Source: Actinoplanes subtropicus (GTDB lineage: Bacteria > Actinomycetota > Actinomycetes > Mycobacteriales > Micromonosporaceae). Taken from it: a stretch of 64,000 nt of DNA. Of the stretch, positions 8,880 through 17,373 are shown in pieces. The notes under the pieces are model-generated. The model made no database searches. It had not been told where the DNA came from and saw only the letters and a program-made list of their open reading frames with translations. The position numbers were made by a program, and so were the translations under genes. Location: contig NZ_JOJL01000022.1 in NCBI RefSeq assembly GCF_000721705.1, forward strand, positions 45,654 to 109,653. The letters run 5' to 3'. How positions within the stretch are numbered: the stretch's first letter is position 1; every line of letters begins with the position of its first letter.

Positions 8880-9995
8880 ATGACCGCCGTACGGCTGCTG
8901 GTCGGCACACGCAAGGGCGCGTTCACCCTGACCGCGGACGGCACGCGAAAGAACTGGGAAGTGAGCGGGCCGCACTTCGGCGGGTGGGAGATCTACCACG
9001 TCAACGGCTCGGTGGCCGATCCCGATCGATTGTGGGCGTCGCAGACGTCGGGCTGGTTCGGTCAGATCATGCAGCGCTCGGACGACGGCGGGCGCAGCTG
9101 GCAGCCGGTCGGGAACGACTTCACGTACGCGGGGGAGGTGGGCGAACACCTCTGGTACGACGGCACGCCGCGCCCGTGGGAGTTCAAGCGCATCTGGCAC
9201 ATCGAACCGTCCCGTACCGATCCGGATGTGGTCTACGCGGGCGCCGAGGACGCGGCGCTGTACAAGTCGACCGATGCCGGCGCGACGTGGACGGAACTGA
9301 CCGCCTTGCGCACGCACGAGTCCGGTCCGCGCTGGCAGCCCGGCGCGGGCGGCATGTGCCTGCACACGATCATTCTCGATCCGGTCGATCCCGATCGTAT
9401 TTTCGTGGCCATCTCGGCGGCCGGCGCTTTCCGCACCGACGACGGCGGCCGGACGTGGCAGCCGATCAACAAGGGTCTGCGCTCCGCTCAGATCCCGGAC
9501 GAGGACGCCGAGGTCGGCCACTGCGTGCACCGCCTGGCCATGCACCCGAGCCGCCCCGACGTGCTCTACATGCAGAAACACTGGGACGTGATGCGCTCCG
9601 ACAACGCCGGCGACCAGTGGCACGAGATCAGCGGCGACCTGCCGACCGACTTCGGCTTCCCGATCGCGGTGCACGCGCACGAGCCCGAGACGGTCTATGT
9701 CGTACCGATCAAGAGCGATTCCGAGCATTACGTGCCGGACGCCCGCCTGCGCGTCTACCGCAGCCGCACCGGCGGCGATGACTGGGAACCGCTCACGAAC
9801 GGCCTCCCGCAGGAGAACTGCTACGTCAACATCCTGCGCGACGCGATGGCGGTGGACACCCTCGACGAGTGCGGCGTCTACTTCGGCACCTCGGGCGGCC
9901 AGGTTTACGGCTCGTCCGACAGCGGCGATTCGTGGCAACCGATCGTCCGCGACCTGCCGGCCGTCCTCTCCGTCGAGGCCCAGGTGCTGCCGTGA
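8880..9995 (+). CDS. BNR/WD40-YVTN repeat protein (sialidase/VPS10-like propeller)
   Basis: 371 residues from the ATG at 8880, with a strong GGAGGG eight to ten bases upstream. Asp-box repeats are clear: [58 protein letters not shown] and [10 protein letters not shown], giving a six- or seven-blade propeller. There is no signal peptide, unlike true sialidases, and no catalytic Arg triad was seen, so it is probably a cytosolic protein of unknown activity. The MoaD/ThiS-like gene starts 11 bases after the stop. This pairing is, as I recall, recurrent in actinomycetes. Confidence 0.82.
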   Translation: MTAVRLLVGTRKGAFTLTADGTRKNWEVSGPHFGGWEIYHVNGSVADPDRLWASQTSGWFGQIMQRSDDGGRSWQPVGNDFTYAGEVGEHLWYDGTPRPWEFKRIWHIEPSRTDPDVVYAGAEDAALYKSTDAGATWTELTALRTHESGPRWQPGAGGMCLHTIILDPVDPDRIFVAISAAGAFRTDDGGRTWQPINKGLRSAQIPDEDAEVGHCVHRLAMHPSRPDVLYMQKHWDVMRSDNAGDQWHEISGDLPTDFGFPIAVHAHEPETVYVVPIKSDSEHYVPDARLRVYRSRTGGDDWEPLTNGLPQENCYVNILRDAMAVDTLDECGVYFGTSGGQVYGSSDSGDSWQPIVRDLPAVLSVEAQVLP

Positions 9996-10005
9996 TCGGG
10001 CTGTC

Positions 10006-10302
10006 GTGATCCGGGTCGTGTTGCCGCCGCATCTGCGCACGCTCGCTCAGATCAGCGGCGAAGTGACCGTGTCGATCGAAGGTGATCCGACCCAGCGCCA
10101 CGTGCTGGACGCGATCGAGCTGCGCTATCCGATGCTGCGCGGCACGATGCGCGACCGGGCGACCGGGAACAGGCGGGCGCTGGTCCGCTTCTTCGCCTGC
10201 TCGGAGGACCTGTCGAACGAGTCGCCCGACGCGCCCCTCCCGCCGGAGGTCGTCGCCGGCAAGGAGCCGTTTCTGATCGTCGGCGCCATGGCCGGAGGTT
10301 GA
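10006..10302 (+). CDS. MoaD/ThiS-family ubiquitin-like protein
   Basis: 98 residues from a GTG. The strand-turn-strand start (VIRVVLPPHLRTLA), EVTVSIEG, then VLDAIELRYPMLRG match the beta-grasp MoaD/ThiS layout, including the TxxxxLDAIxxRYPxLRG helix typical of archaeal and actinomycete MoaD-like proteins. The protein ends exactly at ...GAMAGG, the C-terminal Gly-Gly that is adenylated and thiocarboxylated in sulfur carriers. No E1-like MoeB/ThiF, MoaE or other cofactor gene lies nearby, so the sulfur acceptor is unknown. Upstream GTG starts are possible. This one begins at the domain edge. Confidence 0.78.
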   Translation: MIRVVLPPHLRTLAQISGEVTVSIEGDPTQRHVLDAIELRYPMLRGTMRDRATGNRRALVRFFACSEDLSNESPDAPLPPEVVAGKEPFLIVGAMAGG

Positions 10303-10714
10303 TTCAAAACCATTCGCCCGTACGCCCGGCGGGTCCCCAACCGCAGGACCGCGCGCCCGCCTTCGCCGGGCGGCACCTGCAACGGACGCCCGCGGTCCGC
10401 CACCGGGCTGAGATCGGTGGCCGGGCTCGCGGCCGCACCCGCGGCGGCCCGTGCCCTCGCGTCCGGACTCCGGCGTGCCCATGCGCTTGGGTCCGGGCCC
10501 AGCGCGCCGTGCGCCCGGGCCCAGCGTGCCGTGCGCTTGGGTCCGGGCTCGCGGTCGCCCGCGCCGTTCCCCGGCCCTTGCGCAGATCTTGGAGCCGAAC
10601 CGTTCGCGGCGAACGGAAACTCATCATCGATGCGGGCAGGCCGACCAAGGCTGGAGATTTCCTGTTCCCGACGGGCCTGTTGTTTTTTGTCGGGGAGCTC
10701 GCGACGGCGGAAAT

Positions 10715-10816
10715 GTGGCCGGGTGGCCGGGTGGCCGGGTGGCCGGGTGGCCGGGTGGCCGGGTGGCCGGGTGGCCGGGTGGCCGGGTGGCCGGGTGGCC
10801 GGGTGGCTGGGTGGCT
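10715..10816. repeat. Microsatellite of 8-base GGGTGGCC units
   Basis: About a dozen near-perfect tandem copies of GTGGCCGG, the last two changed to GGGTGGCT. They lie inside the IS-like element, directly after the transposase stop at 10820. The unit length is not a multiple of three and creates long shadow frames (VAGWPGGR...). I see no gene between 10303 and 10819. Confidence 0.92.
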
Positions 10817-10819
10817 GGG

Positions 10820-12445
10820 TCAGGTGGTGAGGGTTCGCAGGCGTAGGAGGTTGGTGACGGCGGCGGCGAAGCGGATTTCGTGGTGGGCGGCGGTGAGTCC
10901 GCGGCGGGTGAAGTGGCGTAGCTGGCGGTGGTCTTTGAGCCAGGCGTGGCTGGTTTCGGCTTGGGGAGAGCGTTGCCGGTAGAGGGCTTTGCCGGCGGGG
11001 GTGGTCAGTTCGTGGTCGAGGCGTTCTCGTTCGGTGGCCTCGGGTGGTGGGGGTTGGGTGGGTGGGGTGAGTTTGCGGTGCCAGCGGTTGGGGATCAGGC
11101 GTGCTGGTCCGGGGGTGGTGAGGTTGGTGGTGCTGTCGTAGCCGGCGTCGGCGAGCAGGGTGCCGATGGTTAGGTCGTCGCGGCCGGTGATGGTGTTCAG
11201 GTGGTGGGTGAGCTGGGTGAGTGCGGTCAGGGTGGGGATGAATTGCTGGAAGTCGTTGGCGTCCTGGGTGGCGTTGGCGTGCAGGATGAAGCGGTCGTGG
11301 CTGGTGGCGGTCTGACAGTTGTAGCCCTGGATCCAGCCGTTGCGGGTGTGCATCCGTCGTGATTGCGGGTCGGTGAGGTTGGCCCGTGGTGGCTGCCGGC
11401 TGCGGCGGCCCGCGTTGCCCGCGTTGCCGTCGTTGGTGTCGTTGGTGTCGTTGGTGTCCTGGCTGGTGCTGCCGGTGTTCTTGGTGCTGGCGGCGAGGGC
11501 GGTGTCGTAGGCGGCTTTGGCGTCGCGGACCCGGCAGTACTGGTCGGCCGGGACGGGGGTGCGTCGGGAGGGTTTGCGGCCGGTGGCGGCGTACCGGGCG
11601 TGCCAGTCGTCGATGCGGGCCTGGTGGCGGACGCGTTCTTTGTCCCAGCGGGCTTTGGCCGCGGTGACCGGATCGAGGGTTTTCGGGCGGCGGCCGGTCG
11701 GTGCCCGACCGCCGGTCAGGGCCGCGGTCTGCTGCCGGTCTTGGTAGTCGGTGGCGGTGGCCCGGGCGGCTGCCTGCGCGGCGGCCCGGGCCGCGGTCTG
11801 CGCGGTGATCTCGTCTAGGGCCTGCCGGATCCGCGTGCCGCGACGGGTGCGGTCGTGCAGCTTTTCCGGGATCTCGTCCCCGCGGCGGCCCGGGCCGAAC
11901 AGGGTGTCCTCGGCCTGGTCGGTCGCGGCCGCGGCGGCCAGATGCTCGACGGCCAGCCGGCGCAGGCTCGCCTCGCCCCGGTTGGCGTCCCGCGACGCGT
12001 TCGCGGCGATCTTCACCCCGTCCAGCGCGACCACCCCGAGCCGGAGCATGCCCAGCCGGGCGCACAACAGCAGACTCGCGGTCAGCAGGTCACCCAGTGC
12101 CGCTTCGTGATCACGGCGGAACCGGGCGATCACCGTATGATCCGGGACGTCACCGGCGCAGATGATCCGCAATGCCACATCGGTGCGGCACAACGCCTCG
12201 ATCCGCCGCGACGAGCGCAGTCCCTGCGCCATCGCATACACCAGCAGCGTGACCAGCATGTCCGGGTCGAACCCACGCCGGCCGACCCCGCCCAACCGGG
12301 CCCGGCGGTGGAACGCGGCGGTATCCAACTGGCCCACCGCGTCGATCACGAACCACACCAGATGATCAGCCGGCAGCCAGTCCGTCATCGACGGCGGCAA
12401 CAGGAACGGCTGCTCACGATCAACCGGCCGATACCCACGAGCCAT
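10820..12445 (-). CDS. IS1182-family transposase
   Basis: About 541 residues from the ATG at 12445, starting MARGYRPVDREQPFLLPPS. A GTG at 12460 is an alternative. The N-terminal DUF772 domain (WLPADHLVWFVIDAV ... GRRGFDPDMLVTLLVYAMAQGLRSSR) is followed by an RNase H-like DDE core: first Asp in VVALDGVKIAANAS, second in LLADAGYDS, and Glu in SPQAETSHAWLKDHRQLRHFTRRG. A Ser/Asn/Thr-rich insert (STSQDTNDTNDTND) sits before the second Asp. The frame is intact with all catalytic residues, so the element may be active. Confidence 0.92.
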   Translation of the reverse strand: MARGYRPVDREQPFLLPPSMTDWLPADHLVWFVIDAVGQLDTAAFHRRARLGGVGRRGFDPDMLVTLLVYAMAQGLRSSRRIEALCRTDVALRIICAGDVPDHTVIARFRRDHEAALGDLLTASLLLCARLGMLRLGVVALDGVKIAANASRDANRGEASLRRLAVEHLAAAAATDQAEDTLFGPGRRGDEIPEKLHDRTRRGTRIRQALDEITAQTAARAAAQAAARATATDYQDRQQTAALTGGRAPTGRRPKTLDPVTAAKARWDKERVRHQARIDDWHARYAATGRKPSRRTPVPADQYCRVRDAKAAYDTALAASTKNTGSTSQDTNDTNDTNDGNAGNAGRRSRQPPRANLTDPQSRRMHTRNGWIQGYNCQTATSHDRFILHANATQDANDFQQFIPTLTALTQLTHHLNTITGRDDLTIGTLLADAGYDSTTNLTTPGPARLIPNRWHRKLTPPTQPPPPEATERERLDHELTTPAGKALYRQRSPQAETSHAWLKDHRQLRHFTRRGLTAAHHEIRFAAAVTNLLRLRTLTT

Positions 12446-12540
12446 ACCATCAATATTCACAAACCTGGATCAAACAGGCCAGCCGCCACGCCGACCCAAA
12501 AAGCAACAGGCCCCCGACGAACGGAAAGCCTGCAAGGTCG

Positions 12541-12777
12541 GGGACGGCGCGGGCCCGCTCGGCGCCCCCACGCCCGCGACCCGGGTCCTCGCGCCCAGGC
12601 CCGTGCGGCCGCACCCTCGCGCCCGCGTCCCGAGGCCCGCACGCCCGGGCCCGTGCGGCCGCACCGCCCGCGCCCGCGTGCCCGGCCCCACGCCGCGGCC
12701 GTGCGGCCGCACCGCGCGCTCGCGCATCCGGGTCCGGTGGGCCCGTCGCGCTCGCTCGCGGCTTGAGGGCGCGGGGA
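12541..12777. repeat. GC-rich low-complexity stretch beside the IS
   Basis: Degenerate iterations of cgcccgcg/cccgtgcggccgcac words, similar in texture to 10430-10570 on the other flank of the IS. No credible gene was found on either strand. Confidence 0.6.
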
Positions 12778-13359
12778 TCAGGCGTCGCCCTGGCGACGCA
12801 GCCCCGACAGTGTGACGGCGACCAGGCGTGGGACGGCGTCGCGGGTGGCGGTGCCGGCCGCGGTGAGGGCGTGCAGGCAGTAGCCGGCCAGCTCGTCGGC
12901 CGTCACGTCGTCGCGGACGTCGCCGTCCCGGGCGGCCTCCTCGATCAGGGCGCGCACGAAGTCCCGCAGTCGCCGCCGGGCGTGCTCGACGTGTTCGCCC
13001 CGGTGCAGCAGCGTGGCGAGCTCGCCGCCGTGATGCCGGGCCGAGTGGTACTGGATGTGGGCGTACGTCCGCAGGGCCGCCTCCAGCCGCGCGACGGCCG
13101 TGGCGGTGGGATCGGCTGCAGCGGTGAGCTGCTCGAGGTGCGCGGTGATCTGACGCTCGTGCCAGGCGGTCAGCACGGCCTGGGCGTCCGGAAAGTATTT
13201 GTACAGGGTGGCTCGCCCGATGCCGGCCTGCTCGGCGATCTGCGACATGGTCAGCGCGACCAGTCCGCGCTCGGCCACCAGGGTGGCCATGGCGTCCAGG
13301 GCGGCATCCCGAACCGCGGCGCGGTGCGCGTCGATCGTCTCCGTCCACAAATTCGGCAC
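12778..13359 (-). CDS. TetR-family transcriptional regulator
   Basis: 193 residues. The N-terminal HTH is textbook TetR: LDAMATLVAERGLVALTMSQIAEQAG then IGRATLYKYFPD as the recognition helix. The C-terminal ligand domain is helical with a His-rich patch (YHSARHHGGELATLLHRGEHVEH) that could bind metal or a cofactor, though this is only a suggestion. It is divergent from the DUF2218 gene across 130 bases containing a perfect inverted repeat, so autoregulation plus control of that gene is likely. Confidence 0.92.
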   Translation of the reverse strand: MPNLWTETIDAHRAAVRDAALDAMATLVAERGLVALTMSQIAEQAGIGRATLYKYFPDAQAVLTAWHERQITAHLEQLTAAADPTATAVARLEAALRTYAHIQYHSARHHGGELATLLHRGEHVEHARRRLRDFVRALIEEAARDGDVRDDVTADELAGYCLHALTAAGTATRDAVPRLVAVTLSGLRRQGDA

Positions 13360-13400
13360 GCCCCTACCTTACACATCGTTCTGGCGGCGACATTGTGACG

Positions 13401-13428
13401 TTGACGTAGACACACTGTCTCGATAACT
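13401..13428 (+). promoter_or_regulatory. Candidate promoter with embedded operator for the DUF2218 gene
   Basis: TTGACG at 13401 and a GATAAC-like -10 at 13422 flank AGACA-CAC-TGTCT (13408-13420), a perfect 5-base inverted repeat. Repressor binding there would block polymerase. The adjacent divergent TetR gene is the obvious candidate repressor. The 15-16 base spacing is slightly short, so the promoter call is tentative. Confidence 0.45.
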
Positions 13429-13489
13429 TGGGCGGTGGGCCGCTCGAAGACATCCGGGCGCGGCCGACAGACGACCCGGAAGGAACCCG

Positions 13490-14122
13490 ATGCCGCCGAT
13501 CCTGCACGCTCAGATCACCACCGAACGGGCCAGCCGCTATCTTGTTCAGTTCTGCAAGCACGCCGCCGCCATCGGCGACGGCGGCCACGGCCCCCGCATG
13601 CACCTGCACACGGCGATGGACCGCCGTGACGTACGGGTGACAGCCGACTGGTCGGACACCAGCGGAACCGTCACCTTCACTCCCTGGGGCCGATGCACCC
13701 TCACCGCCGACGGCGACACCCTGACCGTGCGCATCGAGGCCACCGATGAGGACGGGCTCACGCGGATACGCGACGTCATCGACCGTGACCTGCAGCGGTT
13801 CAGCCGCCGCGACCCGTTGTCCGTGAGCTGGCAGCAACCTCCCGGCGCCGCCCCCTTTCGACCCACCCCCGCGATGACATCTCCGCCCCGGCGAGGCGCG
13901 CCGCGGACCCGCCTGCGGACGATCCTGCTCCCGCCGGCGGCGGTCCTGGTCATCGCCCTGCACGTCGGGGCGGCCGGCACCGCCGTGGCGCACTCGCGGT
14001 GGACCGGCATCGCCGTCGACGCGATGGTGGCGCTGGTCGCCCTGAAGATCGCGTCGATCACGTGGGCGCACTACACCGGCCGGCGCCGCGCCGTGGGAAC
14101 GCCGATCACACCCGTCAAGTAG
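13490..14122 (+). CDS. DUF2218 domain protein with C-terminal membrane segments
   Basis: 210 residues. Residues 1-95 match DUF2218: ITTERASRYLVQFCKHAAA, then GTVTFTPWGRCTLTADGDTLTVRIEATDEDGLTRIRDVIDRDLQRFSRRDPLSVSW. Free-standing DUF2218 proteins stop there. This one adds a Pro/Arg-rich linker and a hydrophobic hairpin (two membrane helices around residues 140-195), so the domain would be tethered to the cytoplasmic face. DUF2218 genes often sit beside siderophore or metal genes, but none is visible here. It is controlled, by inference, by the divergent TetR regulator. Confidence 0.8.
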   Translation: MPPILHAQITTERASRYLVQFCKHAAAIGDGGHGPRMHLHTAMDRRDVRVTADWSDTSGTVTFTPWGRCTLTADGDTLTVRIEATDEDGLTRIRDVIDRDLQRFSRRDPLSVSWQQPPGAAPFRPTPAMTSPPRRGAPRTRLRTILLPPAAVLVIALHVGAAGTAVAHSRWTGIAVDAMVALVALKIASITWAHYTGRRRAVGTPITPVK

Positions 14123-14357
14123 TGGCGCCCCGGCAACCTCGATCGGTATGCCGGCCCGTGGACACCTTGCTGACGCGTCGACAGCCACGGCCGAGACCCC
14201 GCCGGGCAGCGCGTCGGAGGCACCTGCCGGCGCCTTTCCGCGCTCGGCTCGGGCGCCGTTCTGCGGCTTGTTGCGCGTTCTGATCCGGTCCGGGCGGTTG
14301 CGCGACGTCGTGCCCGGTCCGGAAAGTGGTCGCGCTCCGAGGTGGGCGGCGGCGACC

Positions 14358-15161
14358 ATGGCGGACGTGAGCAACCACGTGCGGAGCGAACGATTGCGGG
14401 CGATCGGCCGGGAGACGGTGGCGATCGTGGAGCGGGGCGGCTACCGCGACGTGGTCATCGCCGACCTGGTGGCGCGGGCGGTAGCGGGCACCCGGCTGCA
14501 CCAGCCGGAGGAGCCGCTCGGCCCCGGCCGTCCGGGTGCCATGGCCGTCGAGGTGACCGACGAGTCGACGCTGGCGGCCGCGCGGAGGCTCGGCGGGGAC
14601 GTGGCCGCGCTGGTGTTCGCGTCCGCGCGCAAGCCGGGCGGCGGGTTCCTCAACGGGGCGCAGGCCCAGGAGGAGAGCGTCGCGCGTAGTTCGGCCCTCT
14701 ACCCGTGCTTGCGGGCGGCCGGCGAGTTCTACGACTATCACCGCGCGCATGCCGAACTGACCTATTCCGATCGCGTCATCTACTCGCCCCGGGTGCCGGT
14801 GATCCGGGACGACCGGGGCGCGCTGCTGGACGATCCGTACCTGGTCTCGTTCCTCACCGCGGCCGCGCCCAACCGCGCGGCGATGGCCGGCGACCAGCCG
14901 CGGCGCCTCGCCGAGGTCCCGGAGGTGCTGGCCCGGCGCGCCCGCCGAATCCTCGCGGTCGCCGCCGCGCACGGCCATCGGCGGCTGGTCCTGGGCGCCT
15001 GGGGTTGCGGGGTCTTCGGCAACGCCCCGGCCGACGTCGCCGACATGTTCGCCGGTGCCCTGGCCGAGTGCCCGTGGTTCGACCAAGTGACGTTCGCCGT
15101 GCTCGACCGCTCAGCCGGCACGCCGACCCTGACCGCCTTCAGCACGCTCGCGACCGCCTGA
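14358..15161 (+). CDS. Bacterial-type poly(ADP-ribose) glycohydrolase (TIGR02452/DUF2263 family)
   Basis: 267 residues from the ATG at 14358. The macrodomain-like core carries the PARG signature VFASARKPGGGFLNGAQAQEE: the GGG loop followed six residues later by QEE, whose second Glu is catalytic in the bacterial PARG of Thermomonospora. It continues SVARSSALYPCL, YSPRVPVIRDD and LGAWGCGVFGN, all conserved in the family. The expected role is hydrolysis of ADP-ribose polymers in the cytosol. No ADP-ribosyltransferase is adjacent. The upstream open frame to 14148 has unlike composition and was excluded. Confidence 0.88.
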   Translation: MADVSNHVRSERLRAIGRETVAIVERGGYRDVVIADLVARAVAGTRLHQPEEPLGPGRPGAMAVEVTDESTLAAARRLGGDVAALVFASARKPGGGFLNGAQAQEESVARSSALYPCLRAAGEFYDYHRAHAELTYSDRVIYSPRVPVIRDDRGALLDDPYLVSFLTAAAPNRAAMAGDQPRRLAEVPEVLARRARRILAVAAAHGHRRLVLGAWGCGVFGNAPADVADMFAGALAECPWFDQVTFAVLDRSAGTPTLTAFSTLATA

Positions 15162-15178
15162 CCAGGCCGCCCCATGAC

Positions 15179-15288
15179 GGTCGCATTCGATCGGACAACA
15201 CCGGGACGGCGCGCGAATCGAGCGGTCAGACACGGTCGCGTTCGATCAGGACGGCCCAGGAATCGAGTGGTCGGGGGCGGTCGAGTTC
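15179..15288. repeat. Two degenerate copies of a ~55-base unit
   Basis: GGTCGCATTCGATC...GAATCGAGCGGTC beginning at 15179 recurs with changes from 15234. It lies between the PARG gene and the convergent thioesterase-like gene and has no coding content. Confidence 0.4.
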
Positions 15289-15310
15289 GGCCGTAGGCGG
15301 TCGCGGACGG

Positions 15311-15763
15311 TCAGGCTATGCGGCGGACGCTCCATCGGAAGGTGCCCTCGCAGACCAGCGTGCCGCGCTCGTCGCGTACGTCGGCGGTGGTCTTGATTTT
15401 GATTTTGGGGGTGGCCCGGGCGAACAGGGCGGCCAACTGATCGCGGGCGTGCGCGTCGAGAGCGCAGGTGGCGGTCAGGCGGCCCCGCGCGGGCGCCAGG
15501 AAACGCAGCGTCGCGGCCGAGCCGAGCGGGATCACGCCGTCCATCTCGGCGGGGCCGGCGGCGATGATGGCGGCCAGGCCGGCGGCGTCGATCAGGGTGA
15601 TCAGGCCGCTCGAGTGCAGCGATCCGATCACGTTCGCCAGCGACGGGCCCGGATCCATCGCGACGACGCCCACGCCGTCCGAGGCGGACACGACCGACAG
15701 GCCCGTCGTCGCGTGCGCGGGGATCGGGGTCAGCAGGTCGCGCGCCACATCCGTCCCGTTCAT
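15311..15763 (-). CDS. Hotdog-fold thioesterase-like protein (DUF4442/PaaI group)
   Basis: About 150 residues. The pattern matches a hotdog domain: SLANVIGSLHSSGLITLIDAAGLAAI (the long central helix with its preceding catalytic-loop region), IPLGSAATLRFLAPARGRLTATCAL, then IKTTADVRDERGTLVCEGTFRWSVR. The substrate is unknown. I chose the ATG at 15763 (MNGTDVARDLL), the usual short lead-in helix. ATGs at 15793 and 15844 are possible but add atypical sequence. Confidence 0.72.
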   Translation of the reverse strand: MNGTDVARDLLTPIPAHATTGLSVVSASDGVGVVAMDPGPSLANVIGSLHSSGLITLIDAAGLAAIIAAGPAEMDGVIPLGSAATLRFLAPARGRLTATCALDAHARDQLAALFARATPKIKIKTTADVRDERGTLVCEGTFRWSVRRIA

Positions 15764-15939
15764 CCCGACATTCTCGGCAGCCTCGGTGACCATCAGGCGT
15801 CCGGCGCATGACGGGCGGAAACCGTTCCGCCCTCGTTCGATCACCGATGGGCGGAGCGGCCGGCCCCGGGCTGAGTCATTCCGACGCCCGATTCCGCGGA
15901 CGGCGTGGCGAACCCAGGCCTCGGAGCCGGCCGATCACC

Positions 15940-17292
15940 TCACTTCGCCAGGTGGTACACCCACATCGTGGGCTGGCCGGCGAGCGCCGGACCGGCCACG
16001 TAGACCCGGCCGTTCACGATCACCGGTGTCGTCATGAACCCGTCGAACTGCTCGGTGAAGGCCGACCACAGCGGCGAGCACGTGATGTCGCCGCACCCGG
16101 CCGCGTCGAAGCCGCCGATCAGGCCGACGTTCTGGGTGTAGTAGACGACCCCGCCGGCCACCGACGGCGCGGCCCGGGTGCCGCCGCTCTGGCCCAGCCC
16201 GCCGAGCCAGAGGAAACCGCATACCGGCTGACCGCAGCCGTTCGCGTTGAACGCGTACACGAAGCCGGTGGCACTGCCGTACAGGATCCCGTTGGCGACC
16301 GTCATGCTGGTGTTGATCGAGTCGAAGTCGGCCGGGTGCGCCACCCACAGCGGCGAGCAGTTCAGGTTGTTCCCGGCCAGGCAGGCCGAGGAGGAGTACG
16401 CGTAGACCGTCCCCGCCTTCCCGCCCGGCGCCTGGAAGTCGACGCTCGGGAAGTACACCTTGTCGCCGCTGACCGTCGGCCCGGCGTCCTGGATCAGCCC
16501 GGCGCCGGTGTCCGACCCGGCGACCGGCTGGCTCGCCCAGACCGGCGGGCACGTCCTGAGCCCGCAGCCGGCGGCCCGGAACGCGATCAGCCGCTCCGAC
16601 GAGGTCGCGTAGACCAGCCCGTTCGCCACGGCCGGCGACCCGTTCCCGGACGTCTTCAGGTTGCCGCTCCACAGCGGCGCGCAGGTCGCCTTCCCGCACC
16701 CGGCGGCGGTGAAGGCCAGCAGCCGCCCGTCGCCGGAGACGATGTACAGCACGCCGTCGGCCACGGTCGGCGACGACTGGGTGTTCGGCACCGGCGCGCT
16801 CCACACCGGCTTGCAGGTGGCCTGCCCGCAGCCGGCCGCCTTGAAGGCGTACAGCGTGCCGATCCCGTTGTCGACCGAACCGGCCGACGAGATGAACACC
16901 AGGCCGCCGGCCACCGCCGGGGTGGTGTGCACGCCGTTGCTCAGCTTCGCCGTCCACAGTGGCGAGCAGGTGTCGCTGCCGCATCCGGTGGCCGGCCAGG
17001 CGACCAGGAAGCCGGAGTCGGTGCCGATGTACGCGACGTCGCCGACCACGGCCGGCGACGAGTCGGAGATGGCGTCGAAGAGGTCACTGCCCGGGCCGAC
17101 GGCGACGTAGTCGAGCGTGAGCCCGGCGACCGTGCCGCGGGTAACCGTTTTCTCGGCCGGGTTGGCGCCCGTCTTCGCCGCGTCGAACCCGAACTGCGGC
17201 CAGGCCGGGGACGCCGCCTGCGCCACCCCGGGCGCGGCCGCGACCATCATCGCCAGCGCGCCCGCGACCGCGAGCATGCTTGGTAACTTCAT
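15940..17292 (-). CDS. Secreted PQQ-type beta-propeller protein with repeated Cys pairs
   Basis: 450 residues with a signal peptide (MKLPSMLAVAGALAMMVAAAPGVAQAA). About seven PQQ/pyrrolo-quinoline-type blades follow, each with an SPAVVGDVAYIGTDSG-like strand pair. Most blades end with an AAGCG..TC.PLWSA motif, giving a Cys pair five residues apart that probably forms one disulfide per blade. No metal or PQQ ligand set was recognised, so it is likely structural or ligand-binding rather than a dehydrogenase. It is exported and not anchored. The gene stands alone between convergent and divergent neighbours. Confidence 0.8.
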   Translation of the reverse strand: MKLPSMLAVAGALAMMVAAAPGVAQAASPAWPQFGFDAAKTGANPAEKTVTRGTVAGLTLDYVAVGPGSDLFDAISDSSPAVVGDVAYIGTDSGFLVAWPATGCGSDTCSPLWTAKLSNGVHTTPAVAGGLVFISSAGSVDNGIGTLYAFKAAGCGQATCKPVWSAPVPNTQSSPTVADGVLYIVSGDGRLLAFTAAGCGKATCAPLWSGNLKTSGNGSPAVANGLVYATSSERLIAFRAAGCGLRTCPPVWASQPVAGSDTGAGLIQDAGPTVSGDKVYFPSVDFQAPGGKAGTVYAYSSSACLAGNNLNCSPLWVAHPADFDSINTSMTVANGILYGSATGFVYAFNANGCGQPVCGFLWLGGLGQSGGTRAAPSVAGGVVYYTQNVGLIGGFDAAGCGDITCSPLWSAFTEQFDGFMTTPVIVNGRVYVAGPALAGQPTMWVYHLAK

Positions 17293-17373
17293 TTTCTTCC
17301 CCCCTTTGTCCGATCGGACGGGGGCACGATCCCAGCTCGCGCTGGAGCGGGCCTGATGCGCGGCTGGAACCGG

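Larger units (their letters stand above)
10641..12540. mobile_element. IS1182-type insertion sequence with imperfect inverted ends
   Basis: A single transposase gene is flanked by an imperfect inverted repeat. The core at 10673-10689 (GGGCCTGTTGTTTTTTG) is 16/17 identical to the reverse complement of 12497-12513, and flanking bases out to about 10641 and 12540 also partly match. The exact ends and target-site duplication could not be fixed by eye. Low-complexity Arg/Pro-type repeats lie on both sides. Confidence 0.65.

Noticed and set aside
10303..10982. Open frames reading VAGWPGGR repeats
   Set aside because: They arise because the 8-base microsatellite is free of stops in all frames. No ribosome site or family.
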